Below, piece after piece: positions 1 through 12,500 of a stretch of 64,000 nt of DNA (position 1 is its first letter; every line of letters starts with the position of its first letter). A program made the translations under genes and the position numbers. Source of the DNA: Triops longicaudatus (Eukaryota; Arthropoda; Branchiopoda; Notostraca; Triopsidae); contig JAGQDJ010000148.1 of NCBI GenBank assembly GCA_022885665.1, positions 124,001 to 188,000 of the forward strand. The letters run 5' to 3'. The notes under the pieces are model-generated. The model had not been told where the DNA came from, did not search any database, and saw only the letters and a program-made list of their open reading frames with translations.

Positions 1-1218
1 TGTGATATGTGCTGCGGTGGCGTATGTAGTTTGTATTGAAAAATCTTACGCATACAAAGCAAAAATAAAAACGGAAAAAAATTATGTAGTTCGTATTCAA
101 ATTACTTCAAACTCCGAAACCCAAAAATGTCCCCATTGCGAATGGGAAAATGCTTGCGCAGCGACCTGTGTAGCCTCGGGCTATATTTATTAACCTAACG
201 GCCCTCTGGGTACCGAAAGTAAGCCAAACAGTTTGGATACTTGAAACTTTTCCTCTTCCTTGAGAAAAAAAAAATGTATTACGATAGACGACACTGTTCG
301 TCCCTCGTCGCAGGGAAAAGAGGGTGGAGAGGGTTGATGGGGGATGGAAGCTCAAGCTTTATATGAAACCATGAGACACAAATGGATTAATAAACAAAAA
401 ACTCATTACAGCCTGTGACATGTTAGTAGAACTGGGTATTTCTTCGACGACTTCGGCCTCCTCCACTTTTTTTTTCTTTTTTCTCACCCCTCCTCAATGA
501 CATGTATCACTCTCCCTCTCGGCTTTTCTTGGGAAGCTAGACGGTTGGACGGATGAAAAGCGATAGTCTTTTTCATTATTATGATTTTTCAATACCGAAA
601 CTGGTAATCCAATAATCACGGCGAAAATATCGGAAATAAATTAATCTCGGGAGTTATGGACAGTTTTTTTTCCGACGAATAGAAGTTGAAGAATTCTAGA
701 CAAGGTTATTATTATAATAACGCAGGCGAAATGGCGAATGCCGATGAAAATATGCCACAAGGTAATTTATGGCTGTAGAAAAGGTACTTGCTCGGGAAAT
801 AAAACGCTATGGAAGCTGATTACTAGTTAGACAGAAAAATAAAGTAATAAATTTTGAATCGCCCCATCAGCAAGATCGTGACGGGGGTGGAGCCTGTATC
901 GATAAGGACCACGACTTGATAGTTTAATTGATGAAGCCTAATCAGAATAAACACGCTATTAACCTTGGCATTGCTGGTTCGCTACAGAACGAATAACACG
1001 GGTAAAATCGTGTCGACAATGAAAATCGCCTCAAGCATAACGACAAAGTATTTTTAAAAATGCTTTTTTAAGTATTTTGACTTTGACATTCGTCAAAAAT
1101 GAAATATAGTGTAGGGAATATTAGTTTTCACGTATTCAGTTTACTTTCACTGCAACGAACCCTTTTATAACCAACAATTGGCTACATATAGGTGTTAATG
1201 TCGCAAGTTGTGTAACTG
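1..1218. other. A/T-rich DNA, no gene seen
   Basis: Only short open frames (up to about 80 codons) occur, none with a recognisable motif. I see no terminal inverted repeats, tandem arrays or RNA gene. Nothing can be annotated beyond its A/T-rich, unique-looking character. Confidence 0.6.
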
Positions 1219-1220
1219 TA

Positions 1221-2676
1221 CACTGTAAAAAAAATTCCCCTTATTAATGGTGAAAATTGAACCGAAAAACGCGGGACACAGGATGGGACTGTTTTCCTAC
1301 CAATAATTGCTAGTAGAAGTGCTCCATGAAAAAGGTAGGGAAAAAAATAGGGACATCACAAAACTGAATTTGGCAGACTTGAGCATCTTATAATGGTGTG
1401 TACTAGCAATTAAGGATTATATTTACCAAAGTTTGGCAATGAACCGAACTCAGTCTTAGCGCCAACTTTTTATTTATTTAGACCACATGTATCAGCAAAA
1501 CTATAGGAAACAGATAAATAGATAACAGCATCCATTAGTACAACAGTAAGAAACATAAAAGCACTCAAGACCATAACAGTAAATAAAAAACATTACAATT
1601 GTGAAGACATATGAGACCAAAATGGAACGAAATCCAATACCTCAATGCACAACACTTTAACGACACAACAATGACAGCAGTAATCAAGATTACAAATAAC
1701 GACATTCTGCAGGATAATTAAACATTTGCGTTAAACAACGTACGACACACATAACACTTCTGCAACTTTCTATAATATCAACTGAATAAAACACAAGATT
1801 ACAACTTTGATTACATATGAGTAAAGAAAAATACAGACACTGAACAGTTCAACGATATAACAACGAAAACAGTAGTAAAGGATTCCTAAAGTCACAACGT
1901 TCAACAGAACAAACTGAACATAAGCACCCACCAACATGGGTCACATTTCATAACACATCGGCAACTTTTCACAACACCAATGCAACAAAACCAAAGATTG
2001 CAACAATCAAGCATTATCCACATCATTATCTCCAATCACGAAAATTCCGTTGCTCTGCAATGACGAGTAGTACTCTTACAAATAATCATCGAAAAGTGAT
2101 CAAAACGTAACACCACTATTGACTAAAACTTCCAACATTTGAGCGACGTTGCGCTCCATCCTTACGTAAATGTTCTATGATCCGCCGCAACGCTTGCTNT
2201 AACAACGAAAACAGTAGTAAAGGATTCCTAAAGTCACAACGTTCAACAGAACAAACTGAACATAAGCACCCACCAACATGGGTCACATTTCATAACACAT
2301 CGGCAACTTTTCACAACACCAATGCAACAAAACCAAAGATTGCAACAATCAAGCATTATCCACATCATTATCTCCAATCACGAAAATTCCGTTGCTCTGC
2401 AATGACGAGTAGTACTCTTACAAATAATCATCGAAAAGTGATCAAAACGTAACACCACTATTGACTAAAACTTCCAACATTTGAGCGACGTTGCGCTCCA
2501 TCCTTACGTAAATGTTCTATGATCCGCCGCAACGCTTGCTCAAGGGGAACTTATTATTGTTACGTATTGGTTAAGTATTAAGTATTAATTTTAATTAGGT
2601 ATTAAGTATTGGTTACGATTTGAATTTTAGGTGATATATTTTTTTGCCCCTTATTGGCACCCTTCTTTTTACAGTG
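1221..2676. mobile_element. R1 copy A: putative TIR element with TA duplication
   Basis: The left end reads CACTGTAAAA (1221-1230). The right end is its inverse, TTTTTACAGTG, ending at 2676. Both are flanked by TA (1219-1220 and 2677-2678), the pattern expected for Tc1/mariner-superfamily or similar cut-and-paste elements. The interior (about 1320-2555) is shared with a second copy at 13395-14350. No transposase frame is present, so it is non-autonomous. The apparent length of 1456 bp is inflated by a 341-bp duplication at an assembly N, so the real length is probably about 1114 bp. On the minus strand the core ends with an AATAAA-containing stretch near 1470-1480, which could be a polyadenylation signal or chance. 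The TIR match is short (about 11 bp) and copy B does not preserve it, so the class is uncertain. Confidence 0.55.
1858..2540. repeat. Exact 341-bp direct duplication separated by one N
   Basis: Bases 1858-2198 and 2200-2540 are identical by eye over 341 bp, with a single N at 2199 between them. Copy B of the same repeat (14.0-14.3 kb) has the segment only once. The simplest reading is a scaffold join in which two overlapping contig ends were placed head to tail instead of being merged. The open frame at 2177-2452 crosses this join and is not a gene. Confidence 0.9.
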
Positions 2677-2678
2677 TA

Positions 2679-2997
2679 TTCAGTTTAGTTATGTTTACCT
2701 TAAGGTTAGGTGTACTCAGGCTAATTCTAGAGATGATTTTATCATAAACTGATTCGTTGGCCAGTTCTTCTCCGCGTTGACAATAAAATACGCATATAGC
2801 AGTTCTCCGTTCAACTGCCCACCTCCGTTTTACTGTGCTCGCCCAGCATGGTAAAACAGAAAGTGGCATTCGCGCTCAACGGAACTAATGCGTTCACGCC
2901 AACCGCTGAACTGGTTCCGTACATGCCAAAACTCCAGTTATGCGAACTGGCCAGCCCAGTTGATCAGTTCAGTTGACAGTAAAATGCACCCTAGGCA
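2679..2997. other. Stretch rich in inverted CAGTT/AACTG motifs
   Basis: GGCCAGTTC at 2759-2767 is inverted at 2944-2952, and further CAGTT/AACTG words lie between and after them. GTTTTAC and GTAAAAC are also inverted around 2840. This could be the remains of a small palindromic element, but clear ends and a target duplication are missing. No gene seen. Confidence 0.25.
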
Positions 2998-3125
2998 CGG
3001 ATAGGTTAGGTTAGGCTCAGTTTGGTTATGTCTAGCTTCGATTGCTGTCGTCAGTTCACGATAGGCTTTAAGATAGGTTATAATGAGTTGGGCTTAGTTA
3101 TAGTTTAGGTTTGGTTAGTTTGCAG
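2998..3125 (+). repeat. Degenerate TTAGG-like array
   Basis: The tract opens with AGGTTAGGTTAGG and then decays into GGTTA-like words (GTTAT, GGTTT, GTTAG). The G-rich strand is on +. It resembles the other decayed 5-bp arrays in this window. Confidence 0.55.
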
Positions 3126-4971
3126 ATTGGAGAACTTTTACCATATCCCTCCCTGCCTAAAAATAGAATCAAAAATCGTGTCTCCACTTTTAAAAATTGG
3201 TTAAACTCAACTTTTTAAATACATATCCGCTACGGAAGCGATCAAAAATTCGGTCAAGGGAAAAGGCGGGACGAAATATTTCAACGAAGCGTAAAGCGGA
3301 CAGACAAATCATAGTGCTCGTAATTCTGTCCCTTAGCCCACTTTCTTAGCGTGTTCGGGTTATATCTCCTCTTAAAATAATAAAAAAGAAGCCAAGTATT
3401 TATATACAGCACAAGCAAAAGTTTTTGGTTTGGCCATAAAGAAAGTCCGAAAAAAGTGGATCTACGAAAGCTTCCAAGGAAATTAATACAACATCCCGTC
3501 AACCAGAAATGATTTCTGAGATGGCAGTTACAGAGGGTGGAAGAGGGTGAAGCCACTGCAACTGTGCTTTTAGTTTCGGTCTCTTGTCCTTCACAAATCT
3601 TGCTTGCGGGCAATTGAATTCTTTTTGGCACGCCATCTTCTCTCGGAACTTTTTCTAATATAGTTTCTTTTTAGCTCCACAAACATTATTTCTTCCTTTT
3701 TTGTGTATCGTCAACCTCTTCGAACTTTGGATTTGCATAAAATCTCAATTTATAGACTTTTTTATTGTCAATTCTTTCTATGAAAAGATGAAAAACAAAA
3801 TCTCTGACTTCGTTTGACTCTTTTCATTTGTTATTTTACAACGCAACATGGGAGAGGCTTGTAGTGAGCGGAACTACAGCCAATCGAAGCCGAAAGCTGT
3901 AGTGCAACAATGATAGCAGGATCAGTTGGGTGATAGGGTTTTTGGTGGTTAGTCGGCAAATAATTCTTTTTTGCTCCCCAAAAATCTTTGGAAAATAAGG
4001 AACAAAGTAAAGAAATCGAGAAAAAGAAAGGCAAGTTTACGATGTCGATTACTGGAAGGGGCTAACTTGAGGGATTCAAGTTTTAGGGGCCAGTGTGCAG
4101 GTTCGTCCTTGTGAGGAGATTGTCATTAACTCGCGGGCGGAGTTTATGGAGCGTGAGCCTCTTAACACACACAAAAAGAAAGAAAAGACACACAGAAATT
4201 ATTTCTACTTCACAAAACCATTCTTACCTCGTTTGTTTAGGTTTCACCCCTTTCCACCCCCTTTAGGGTAGAGGAGGACAAGGGTAACTTTTGATAGTAA
4301 TTGAAATTACAGGTATATGTGCTTGGAGAAATAATGAAACTTTAATTCGTTTAATTCACAATATTAGGCTACATTTTTCCTCATAGGTGTAAATAGTGTA
4401 ACATGAAATTTTTTAAATAAATGTATGGTCAATATGCTATGCCTTCGATGGTGTTGAAAGAAAAAATAATTTAAAAATACAGTATTTTATGCAATGTGTC
4501 GTACACTCAAATATCGGTGTAAAATATCTGTACCGATATTGCTGTCGCTAATTTATCGGTAATAAATTTTTTATTACCCAATGTGAGTAAGCAGAGGAAA
4601 AGTGAGCGAACTTTTTAGAAAATTTTAGATGAAGATTGTCGCTTAGTAGCATGGAAGTTTTTTTTAACCTTTAAATCCTTCAAACGTAAAAATAATATTG
4701 ATATTACCATTTTTATAAACGTTTTGATTTTCGAGGGTTGCGTACCACATAATTTGAAGACTGTGCGCTTAATAGAATGATTTGCCGTAGATTGTAAAGT
4801 GTGTAAAACAACGTATCGTAAACCGTTTCTCCTACGCAGTGGAAAAATTTGATCATTTAAGGAGACACCGTAGGCCATAATGCTCCATCACTGCTCTACA
4901 TAACGCAACAATCTAGGAATCTTCAATTCAGCGACGAATAATTTTTCTAAAAAAGGCAAAACAGTTTTTTT
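3126..4971. other. No gene seen; two small hairpins
   Basis: Only short frames (up to 116 codons) without motifs occur. Two perfect short inverted repeats sit close together: AATATCGGT/ACCGATATT at 4510-4518 and 4532-4540, and GGTAATAAA/TTTATTACC at 4558-4566 and 4570-4578. They may mark an old MITE, but no outer boundary can be defined. Confidence 0.4.
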
Positions 4972-5640
4972 TTTGTTTTGGCAATTTCGTGCACACAATG
5001 GTTTAAAAGAAGACATTGTTCTGGCATATTTTAATGCTTTCAAATTTTCACTATAGAAGGTGATTGTTAGGAGTTGGGGCCTTGGTTTTAGCCAGAAAGA
5101 TAGTAAATAGAACCAATCTTTGTGCTCTTTAAATGAGAACACATTTACGGACTTCTGCCTTAAAGAAAAACTTGTGTTCAAAATAACCCAGTGAACTCCG
5201 ACCTTTACCCTTTGTTATACTTACAGATTGTGGAGAGAAGCGCGTCGTGGTCAGGAAAGTCGGCACTTGTGAAGGAAAAGGCCAAGAAAACTCAACTCAT
5301 ACGCCGGAAATCATTCAACAGTGAATAGACTGTGGACAGGCAAGACTTAAAGTGAAAAAGAGGATGAAATGCGAAAGTGGAAAGGAGTAAAAGTTTTAAC
5401 GCTTAATTCAATATTATTTGCATTACTCTCTTCATTCATTTTTCCCTAAAAGAAGATGAAGTAGTTTTGTCCAAGAAAATAGCTATGTGTGTGCAGCTGA
5501 TCCATTACAACAACGACAAGAAAAAATATTCTACCAGCATATGATTTCAGGATTTTTGTCACGCAATTTCTTGTGTGCGTTCACATCTGTGCCACCACAG
5601 GGTAACCTTAAACGCGTACTGAAAAATATCATGCTCACAC
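4972..5640 (+). repeat. R2 interspersed repeat, copy 1
   Basis: First of three diverged same-strand copies of an approximately 800-bp family (others at 24610-25405 and 41861-42695). Shared landmarks in order are a TTTGTTTTGGCAATTTC block, CAAATTTTCACTA, AAATAACCCAGTGAACTC, GAGAAGCGCG, ACTGTGGACAGGCAAGAC, TTCATTCATTTTTCCCT and a GTAACC-type end. The copies align along their length with many substitutions and indels, so they are old. No coding frame is conserved and the class is unknown. Weak similarity may continue to about 5745. Confidence 0.7.
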
Positions 5641-7023
5641 GGAAGTAAAAACATCGCAGCAAGATTAGTTGAAGCAACATTATTTAACCTTCTTACTCAT
5701 AATTTCGTGTTAAGATATTAAAAAACGGGTAACAGTACCGTGACTACTATACAATTACCAAACTTTGTATAGTTCATGCGTTTTTGGGAAAACGGGAAAA
5801 ACCGTTGCTACATATGAATCACCTAGTTTGCCTTGGCACCTAGAAGCCAGTGGTTTTAACACTTTCAACTTTAACTAGAGTATTAACCCTTTTGGAGAGG
5901 GTAAGTTTCCACCATCTTTTCAAAGCCAGGCCGCCAAGGTGGCCGATTGGCAAGTTTTCATTGAAAACAGCATGGGGGGCGCTTCGAGTGTTTGACCAAG
6001 AGCCCACGAGGGGGTTGAAGATACAATAAAACTGCTTTCAATGGCGACAGGAGGGGGTGAAGGGGTTACAAGATGGTAAAGTTTGCGGTAGGAAGCTCTA
6101 ATTGCCATGAGGTTCTTTCTTTTATGGCCCAAAAAGGGTGAAATATACGGAAGCCTTTAATCGAAAAAAAGGATTTTTCTTTCTTTTCTTTCTGGTTTCT
6201 AACCCCTCGTTATGCTTTAAAAAGGGGTGAACGGTGTACTGGTCGCTATAGAGCTATAGATTAGTGGACGTAAGGAGCGTAAATGTGTAGGGATCACCAC
6301 CAGAGTAAAAACAGCAGGGAGTCGTCCCATCGTGACGCGATTGTTAAGAAATAGTTGCGCGGGGAGTTCTGAAAGTCAGAACAGCGACATCTGTAACAGA
6401 ATCGCTAGCTTTGGACATAATTTTAATTTAAAGAAAAAAATCCTAAGGAAAAATATAAAAAGAATCAGGTAACAGTTAGGTCAAAATACAGTATTCCGCG
6501 TCTAGGGTAGAATAAAAACCGAAATGATCAATTTTTTTTTAGAAAACGGGCAAGAAAGGAAGAAAGTACGCGTGAAAATTTTTTTATTTATTCATTTTTA
6601 TTTAAGTTAATGTTGACGATTCCAGTTTTTCGTATATGTCGGGTAGAAAAAAGGGACTGGGAGAAACCCTTGACGTGTTTTGACGTCATAAGACAACGAG
6701 TTTGATGAAACCCAGCGTTTATTGTTGTGGATTGGGGTGCCAATTAGGTCTAATTCAGGAATAAGGAGAAACATGAAAGTAATAAGAAGGAACATGAGAA
6801 AGGTGCGTATGAAGGAAAATCTTTCGGAAACATGCGATAAGAGCTTTGAAGTTTCGTCGCCAACACGCTTATGATGTGTAAATATATCAAGTAAAAGGCA
6901 GTGGGCAAACAATGGAGCTTTAGTGCTCGACATTTATTGTTGATTAAAAGAATTTTGGGGATTTTGGACTCAAATCTTTTTATTTCTTTACCAAACATGC
7001 ACGTTTTAAATGATGTGGCATGA
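5641..7023. other. No gene seen
   Basis: Only short open frames occur (the longest about 108 codons, minus strand, 6607-6933), with no motif, TIR pair or tandem repeat that I could identify. Confidence 0.5.
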
Positions 7024-7652
7024 TTCAGTTAACTAGGTTAGGTTAATTCACTCAGGTTTGCCTACGTTTAATTAGTTCAAATTAGATTACGCTAAATTAG
7101 TTAATGAAAAGTAAGGTAAACTTAGGTTAAATTAGATTAGTTCAAGTTATGTTAAATCAGGTTAATAAAGTGTGGGGTATACCTAAGATAGGATGGGATC
7201 ACTTAGGTTTAAGTTAAGCTAGGATAGATTAGGTTGAGTTTGCTTTAGCTTCCTATACGTTAGATAGAGTTAACTTACGTTACATCAGGCTAAGAAATAT
7301 TAGTTTAATTTAAGGCTAGCTTAGGTTAATTCAGGTTAAGTGAATTAATTTCAAGTTACTTTTGGTTAAGTTTGATTAGATTCAGTTAGTTTAGGTTTCA
7401 GAACGCTTAGATTAGTTCCTTTGAATTTAGTTTAGGGTTCAGTTGAGTTAGGGTAGGTTAAGCTGAGTTTCATAAGTAAGCTTATTCTAATTTAGGTTTC
7501 ATTAAGGTAGGTTAAATTAAAATAGGTTAGGCTAGGGAACAATTAGCTTCCATAAGGTTAGGCTAGGGTAGATTAAGCTTCATATGTTAAATAAGGTGTT
7601 AGGTTAAGGTTAAATTAGGTTAATGTTGGTAATTTTACGCCGAGGTTAAGTT
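7024..7652 (+). repeat. Degenerate TTAGG-like array, about 630 bp
   Basis: Long run of words such as AGGTT, AATTA, GATTA, GGTTA and AGTTA that often keep a 5-bp phase, with AGGTTAGGTTA near its start and AGGTTAGG-like words throughout. The G-rich strand is on +. It reads as a decayed (GGTTA)n array rather than fresh telomeric sequence. Confidence 0.65.
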
Positions 7653-9191
7653 TCTAAGTTTATTTACCCCAAAATTCATTCATAGGCGAACAAAAACTAA
7701 CCAGAGGGACGTTGGTGTGATGGGAAAGTTTTGGAGTTAAACAACTCTCTTGTGTTACACCATTCTTTATTAAATGTAAACATAATAGTACACTTACATG
7801 GTCTCTAACACTTAACCTCGCTCCACTACTCATACGTTCAAACATTCTCTACACAGATGTTCCATGGCAAGGGCTATTCATCACAACCAATAATGAAAGT
7901 TGGCCATAACCTTTGTGCGACGTTCGTTGTTGCCCAAGTCAAGCTGTCTACTGGGCAGCAGTAACGCTTAGCCTTTGACATTCTACAAGTCCGCAATGCT
8001 ACACGCCAAAAAATGATTCGATCAAAGCAAGCGGGTCAGTTCTTTAGCAGACGGCATTATGCAATAATGAATTCTCCCCTTGCTAGAGCCTTGTAACGGA
8101 ACATTCGCGAGAGGATAGCGTTGTAGACGGGTCATTAAAATGCCGTCAAGTTCGTAAAAAATAATAAATAAGTAAATACAAACATTTTTTCGTGTTTTTC
8201 TGAGTGTCAAATACAGTATTATTACCCAAGCACACCTGTAGATAGTAACCAAGTGCATTTTACCGTGACGCTAGTGTCTTCGATTTTGTAAACTGTCCAT
8301 GCTTTACTTCCAATCGGAGTTCTAGCTTTTTTCAGTAAATAAATAAATAAAATTTGAAATAACAAGTTGAACTGTGCTTCCACAGACACTGAAGTTAAAA
8401 CCATGGCTAAGTATAGTACTAATCAGCGATACTCCGCATTCCTTCCTCGTTAAAAGGTTCGCAGCGAGGTTAACAATGAAACGTGGTAGTGATCCATCAC
8501 TATTACACTTCGGAGACCCCGTAGCTCGTATTATAAGGCTGGACCGTAATAGCTTCTGCAGCGTCGGTTACAACGTGTTAAAAGACCTGCATAGGGAGCT
8601 TCCTTCTCCGTAGTTCCCTTAACCAGGCGATCCATCAAGGCGGGCAGACATGTTAGGACAGCCAGAGCACTGCTCTAAGTACTTACCGCCACATATACAT
8701 TCCCATACCAACACAGGTAACGAACCTGCTAAGCCCCACCCAATTCAGAGCTACTACGGAGGTCGTGAGCATCTCAACTCCCGTCATCAATCAAAAACAA
8801 AAGTTTCCTCATAACCCACACAACACACACATACACACACCTGAGAGTATTTAACACAAACAGTCGCTAGAAAGAGAAACATAAATATGAATTCCTAGAA
8901 ACTCCCAATTTTCTCTTCCTCGTACTCCAAAAATCAACGGAACAAAAGCCGGAAAACAAGTTTATACGGCTAGAACTATATTTACAAGAACTCAGCCTTA
9001 TAGAAAGGTTTCGCATTTCTTTTCCTTTCTAAATCGGTTAGTTTAGTTAGATGTACTTAGGCTATGTTTTATTATGTAAAACTTGCTGTCACGTTGTGTA
9101 TCACGGTCACATCCCTCGTTAATAATTTGGAATGTTAACCTATTAACATTTGTGAATTATAGCGTACTGATGTGAACGTTAAGACAAGAGA

Positions 9192-9219
9192 TATATTTAC
9201 AAGTGTATATTTACAAGTG
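9192..9219. repeat. 14-bp tandem duplication
   Basis: TATATTTACAAGTG occurs twice in perfect tandem (9192-9205 and 9206-9219). Confidence 0.9.
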
Positions 9220-10420
9220 TATTATATTGCGTAAGTACTACAATTAAGTTACCGTGGAGACAGAATCTAGCGTTTTTCATGGTTTTAAGCCCTTTTAGGG
9301 TCAAAATTTCTTTGACTATCACCCAAAAATCTGTTAATTTAGCCAAAAAGGACTTAATTACTTTCGAATAGCAAAAAGGTTCAACTTATGTTAACAAACC
9401 TAGGATATTTTTGTGCATCGATTTGTAAGTAAGCAGATAATTTTGATTTGATTTTCCTGTGTTCCAACACTTTTTGAAATAAGGGACTTTTATAGTTGCA
9501 TAATACTACATCAGAAACAACCTTTAATAATCATCATAATCAGCCAGTACGGATACTAGTGAAATGTTATGGTGATCAAGCCAAAAATGATACTAACAAA
9601 ATAGCAGCTAATTGGCAAGAATAGCGACACGTCCGTCTCATGTTTTTTACAATTGGCCATGTACGTTTTTCTGCACCATTTTTTTTAGGTATTAACGGAT
9701 TCTCTAAAAAGGCTTTAATGAACCTGTCTGTATCCGTTTTTGTCTTCCCAGGTAAGCTTATAATTTAAACGAGAGCGACGCGGATTCGCCGGTGACTTCA
9801 ACGCGCGTCAAATTGCGTGTCACGGGACCCTTCCTCGCTTTCAGCGTTTTTTCTATACTTTTTCGCTTTTTAGATTGTAAGTCTGTTCGGCGTCTAAGCT
9901 TATTTGACACACTCGGCGGCCCACAGAAAGCTAAATAGGAAAAACTAGCCATGTCAAATGTGGTTAAAGTACATAGAGGGGTATGGCGTTTAATTGAAGG
10001 TCTGTTGCGCTGGCGGAAATTTTGCTTGTGGAAACTACAGGAGTGCTAGAACCGGTACTTTTGTGTTGAGTTGAAAGCACTTTTTTTCTATATAAACAGC
10101 TTTTAGTGCATTTTTTGGTAAACAAACTTAACCTAAATGAAAACTAAGACATACTGGCAAAACATCAGAATTCACGCAAAACGCCGTGGGTTGTCAATCA
10201 CAGCCTCACCATCTAACACACCCCTACACAAAGAACAGTATTCTTCTTCTCGAAGGTAGACAATTCTTTCTAACGTTTTAATTAAATCGAACTAAAAGTA
10301 AAAGCTTTCGAATGTGACTCTCGATTAATTGAATTAATTTATAAAGTATTTGCAGGCACTACTTACGTTTCCCCGGGGGACTGCACATAAAAAATGACTA
10401 GTCGACAATCACATTGAATA

Positions 10421-10555
10421 ATGAAAGTTACCGTTGCAACGGCCTTACTGAGCTTCGCCGAATATTCGCGACAGTACCGCGCGGGACACCGCTTGCAGGC
10501 GCTTGGAACGTCTGTGCCTCGTCAGACCTTGGCCTCTAACCTTCGGTGAAGGTAA
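10421..10555 (+). repeat. CpG-rich ATGAAAGTT repeat, copy 1
   Basis: Starts AATGAAAGTTACC and is clearly richer in CpG than its surroundings. The ATG opens a frame of about 43 codons ending in TGA just before a GGTAAGT splice-like site. The start resembles the segments at 10717 and 46128, although similarity fades after about 35 bp. It could be a small repeat family or an exon fragment; no domain is recognisable. Confidence 0.3.
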
Positions 10556-10716
10556 GTCCGCTTTAGGAGCTTAACTAGACCTAGGTGACTTAGTGAAGCT
10601 GTTTTTGCACGGTTGACATCTCGCAAAACTTCGCCACTCTTCACAGTAGTGAAATAATTTTATTTTTAGAAAAATAAAGAAAGAGGATACAAAGGCTACA
10701 GCTCTCCTTTAGCTAC

Positions 10717-10805
10717 CAATGAAAGTTGCTTTTCCTATTGCGAAAGCCTTACCATGGGTTAGGAAGCGTTCTGAAGAGGAGGGCGTAGGAACTGCGGTGG
10801 CATTA
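10717..10805 (+). repeat. CpG-rich ATGAAAGTT repeat, copy 2
   Basis: Aligns with 46128-46215 over about 85 bp: both share ATGAAAGTTGC, then ATTGCGAAAGCC, then a GTTCKGAAGAGG-like block and GGCGTRGGA. The ATG opens a frame of about 47 codons. The match at both DNA and frame level suggests a small dispersed family of unknown nature. Confidence 0.4.
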
Positions 10806-11999
10806 GCAAATGTCGTCTCTTTCTTTTTTAAACATCATAGTAATAAGTTTCAATTTTGATCGTTGATCAACAAAAAGGCAATAACGTAAGACATCGCACT
10901 TGTCTCGGAAGATGCAAGTAATAAGCGAGTATCGCACGCACTGATCGAGCGTGTAGTGTAATGCTCGTTTATTTCAGTCTGCATTCCACAGGAGGTTGAT
11001 TTAAGGCTGTGATACACTTCAAAGGCAAAATTACGTTTATTAAGTGCTTCTCAATAGTTTTCGCCCATTACCCAGAATCACTTGCCTTCATTACTCAGTA
11101 CAAATTGTCTCCCAAATGGAAACAATAAAATAAGAATCACATTTAGGAATATTGTGTGCCTAACTGAACTATGAAGGAATCACACGCTAAATGATTTTGC
11201 AAAAAATATTCAACATTTCCTCAAAAGTTTCCGACAGTAGAATTTTGGATCATAATAAATTTTATGCAGATGGTCCAGAATTTGTTAGAAAACTTACGGA
11301 AAAGATTTTTTAGAAAAAACTCACATGTAAGCTTCTTGGGAAGCAAGTCTTTCGATAATTTGATATGAAGGTTCATTAGCGCCGTTCTGAAGGTAATTTT
11401 TAATCAGAACAAATACGGAATGTTTCAATTAGTTATCGAGTTACAGCCTGAAAGAACTGTCCATACTTCTCAAGTGATCATTCCAGAACAAACTGTCATA
11501 ACGAACTTACGTTTTGGTCAAGACATTAGTTAAAACCTGTCAATGTACACTTAAAATTAAGTTTAAAAAAATATTTCGCTAAAAAGGTCGAACGTTTACT
11601 CGCTTTTTACGGATTTAATAAGAAAGCTTTGTAAGGTTCATTATTTATACGCTTTGAAAACTACTATAGGTAACCTTACTGTCAGGAACTGATACTAAAT
11701 GTTGAGCAGTTTTGGTGAAAGAGCCTGAATCGTTTTAACACGTAACTTCCAAATACCTCATTTAGGTAACATGTAGCCTTCAAAATGAAATACTTTAATT
11801 GCAAACACAAAGAAACTCATAGACAGAAAAAAAAAATTAATTTAGCATTTGATTTTCTTCCGGACAAAAATCTTCTCATGAACAAATTTCAAGAAATTTT
11901 AATTTAAAGCTTTTTCAAATGGGCTCCATTGCTAAATCCAAGTTGCTTTTATCCAATGTTGGGTAATTTACCCATTATTGAGAAGCACTGACTTAGATA

Positions 12000-12500
12000 T
12001 GGATAGTCAGCCTAAGTTAGGGTAGGTTCAATTGTTTTATGCATGAAAGAAATTTTTTTTATGTCATCCGGAACAGTTACAATAACTTTCAATTGTAAAG
12101 TAAGCGAATCATCAGCAGGCAAAAGCGTACGATGTATTTTAATAGGGAAAAATGTAGGTTAGCTTAGCTTAAAGCTAGTTAAAGTTAGGCCTTGATTAGG
12201 ATTCAGGTTTCGGTAAGTGTAGTTGCAACTGAAGCACAGCTCCCTGTCCCCTATCTATTAGAATATTTTCAACCTATTGTCGCTTTTCAATCAAGCTTGG
12301 TTGATTTAACTTAGGCTAAGGTAAAGTTTGGATAGCCAAAGTTAGTTTAGCTTAAGCTAGGTTAGTTTAGTTGAGATGTATTGTAGGTAGGTTTGACAGC
12401 TAATGCTTAAGTTAGCCTATGCTAGTTTCGGATCGGTCAAGTTAGCTTCACTCTAAGTTAGATTTGATGGAGTTACGACAGATTAACACTCAAGTTAGGC
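12000..12500 (+). repeat. Patchy degenerate TTAGG-like array
   Basis: Three patches (about 12000-12035, 12155-12215 and 12295-12500) of GTTAG, GGTTA and AGCTTA words, with the G-rich strand on +. Ordinary A/T-rich DNA separates them. Confidence 0.5.

Larger units (their letters stand above)
7653..11998. other. Long unassigned stretch
   Basis: No protein domain recognised. It contains an ACACACACATACACACAC microsatellite (about 8822-8842), a 14-bp tandem duplication (9192-9219) and two short CpG-rich repeats starting ATGAAAGTT (10421 and 10717). A further ATGAAAGTTGG word is at 7893. A consensus-like 5' splice site (AGGTAAGTCC) ends the CpG-rich patch near 10550, but no exon can be supported. 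Confidence 0.45.

Noticed and set aside
10545..10558. Consensus-like 5' splice site GGTAAGTCC
   Set aside because: The frame before it meets TGA just upstream, and no matching exon could be defined.
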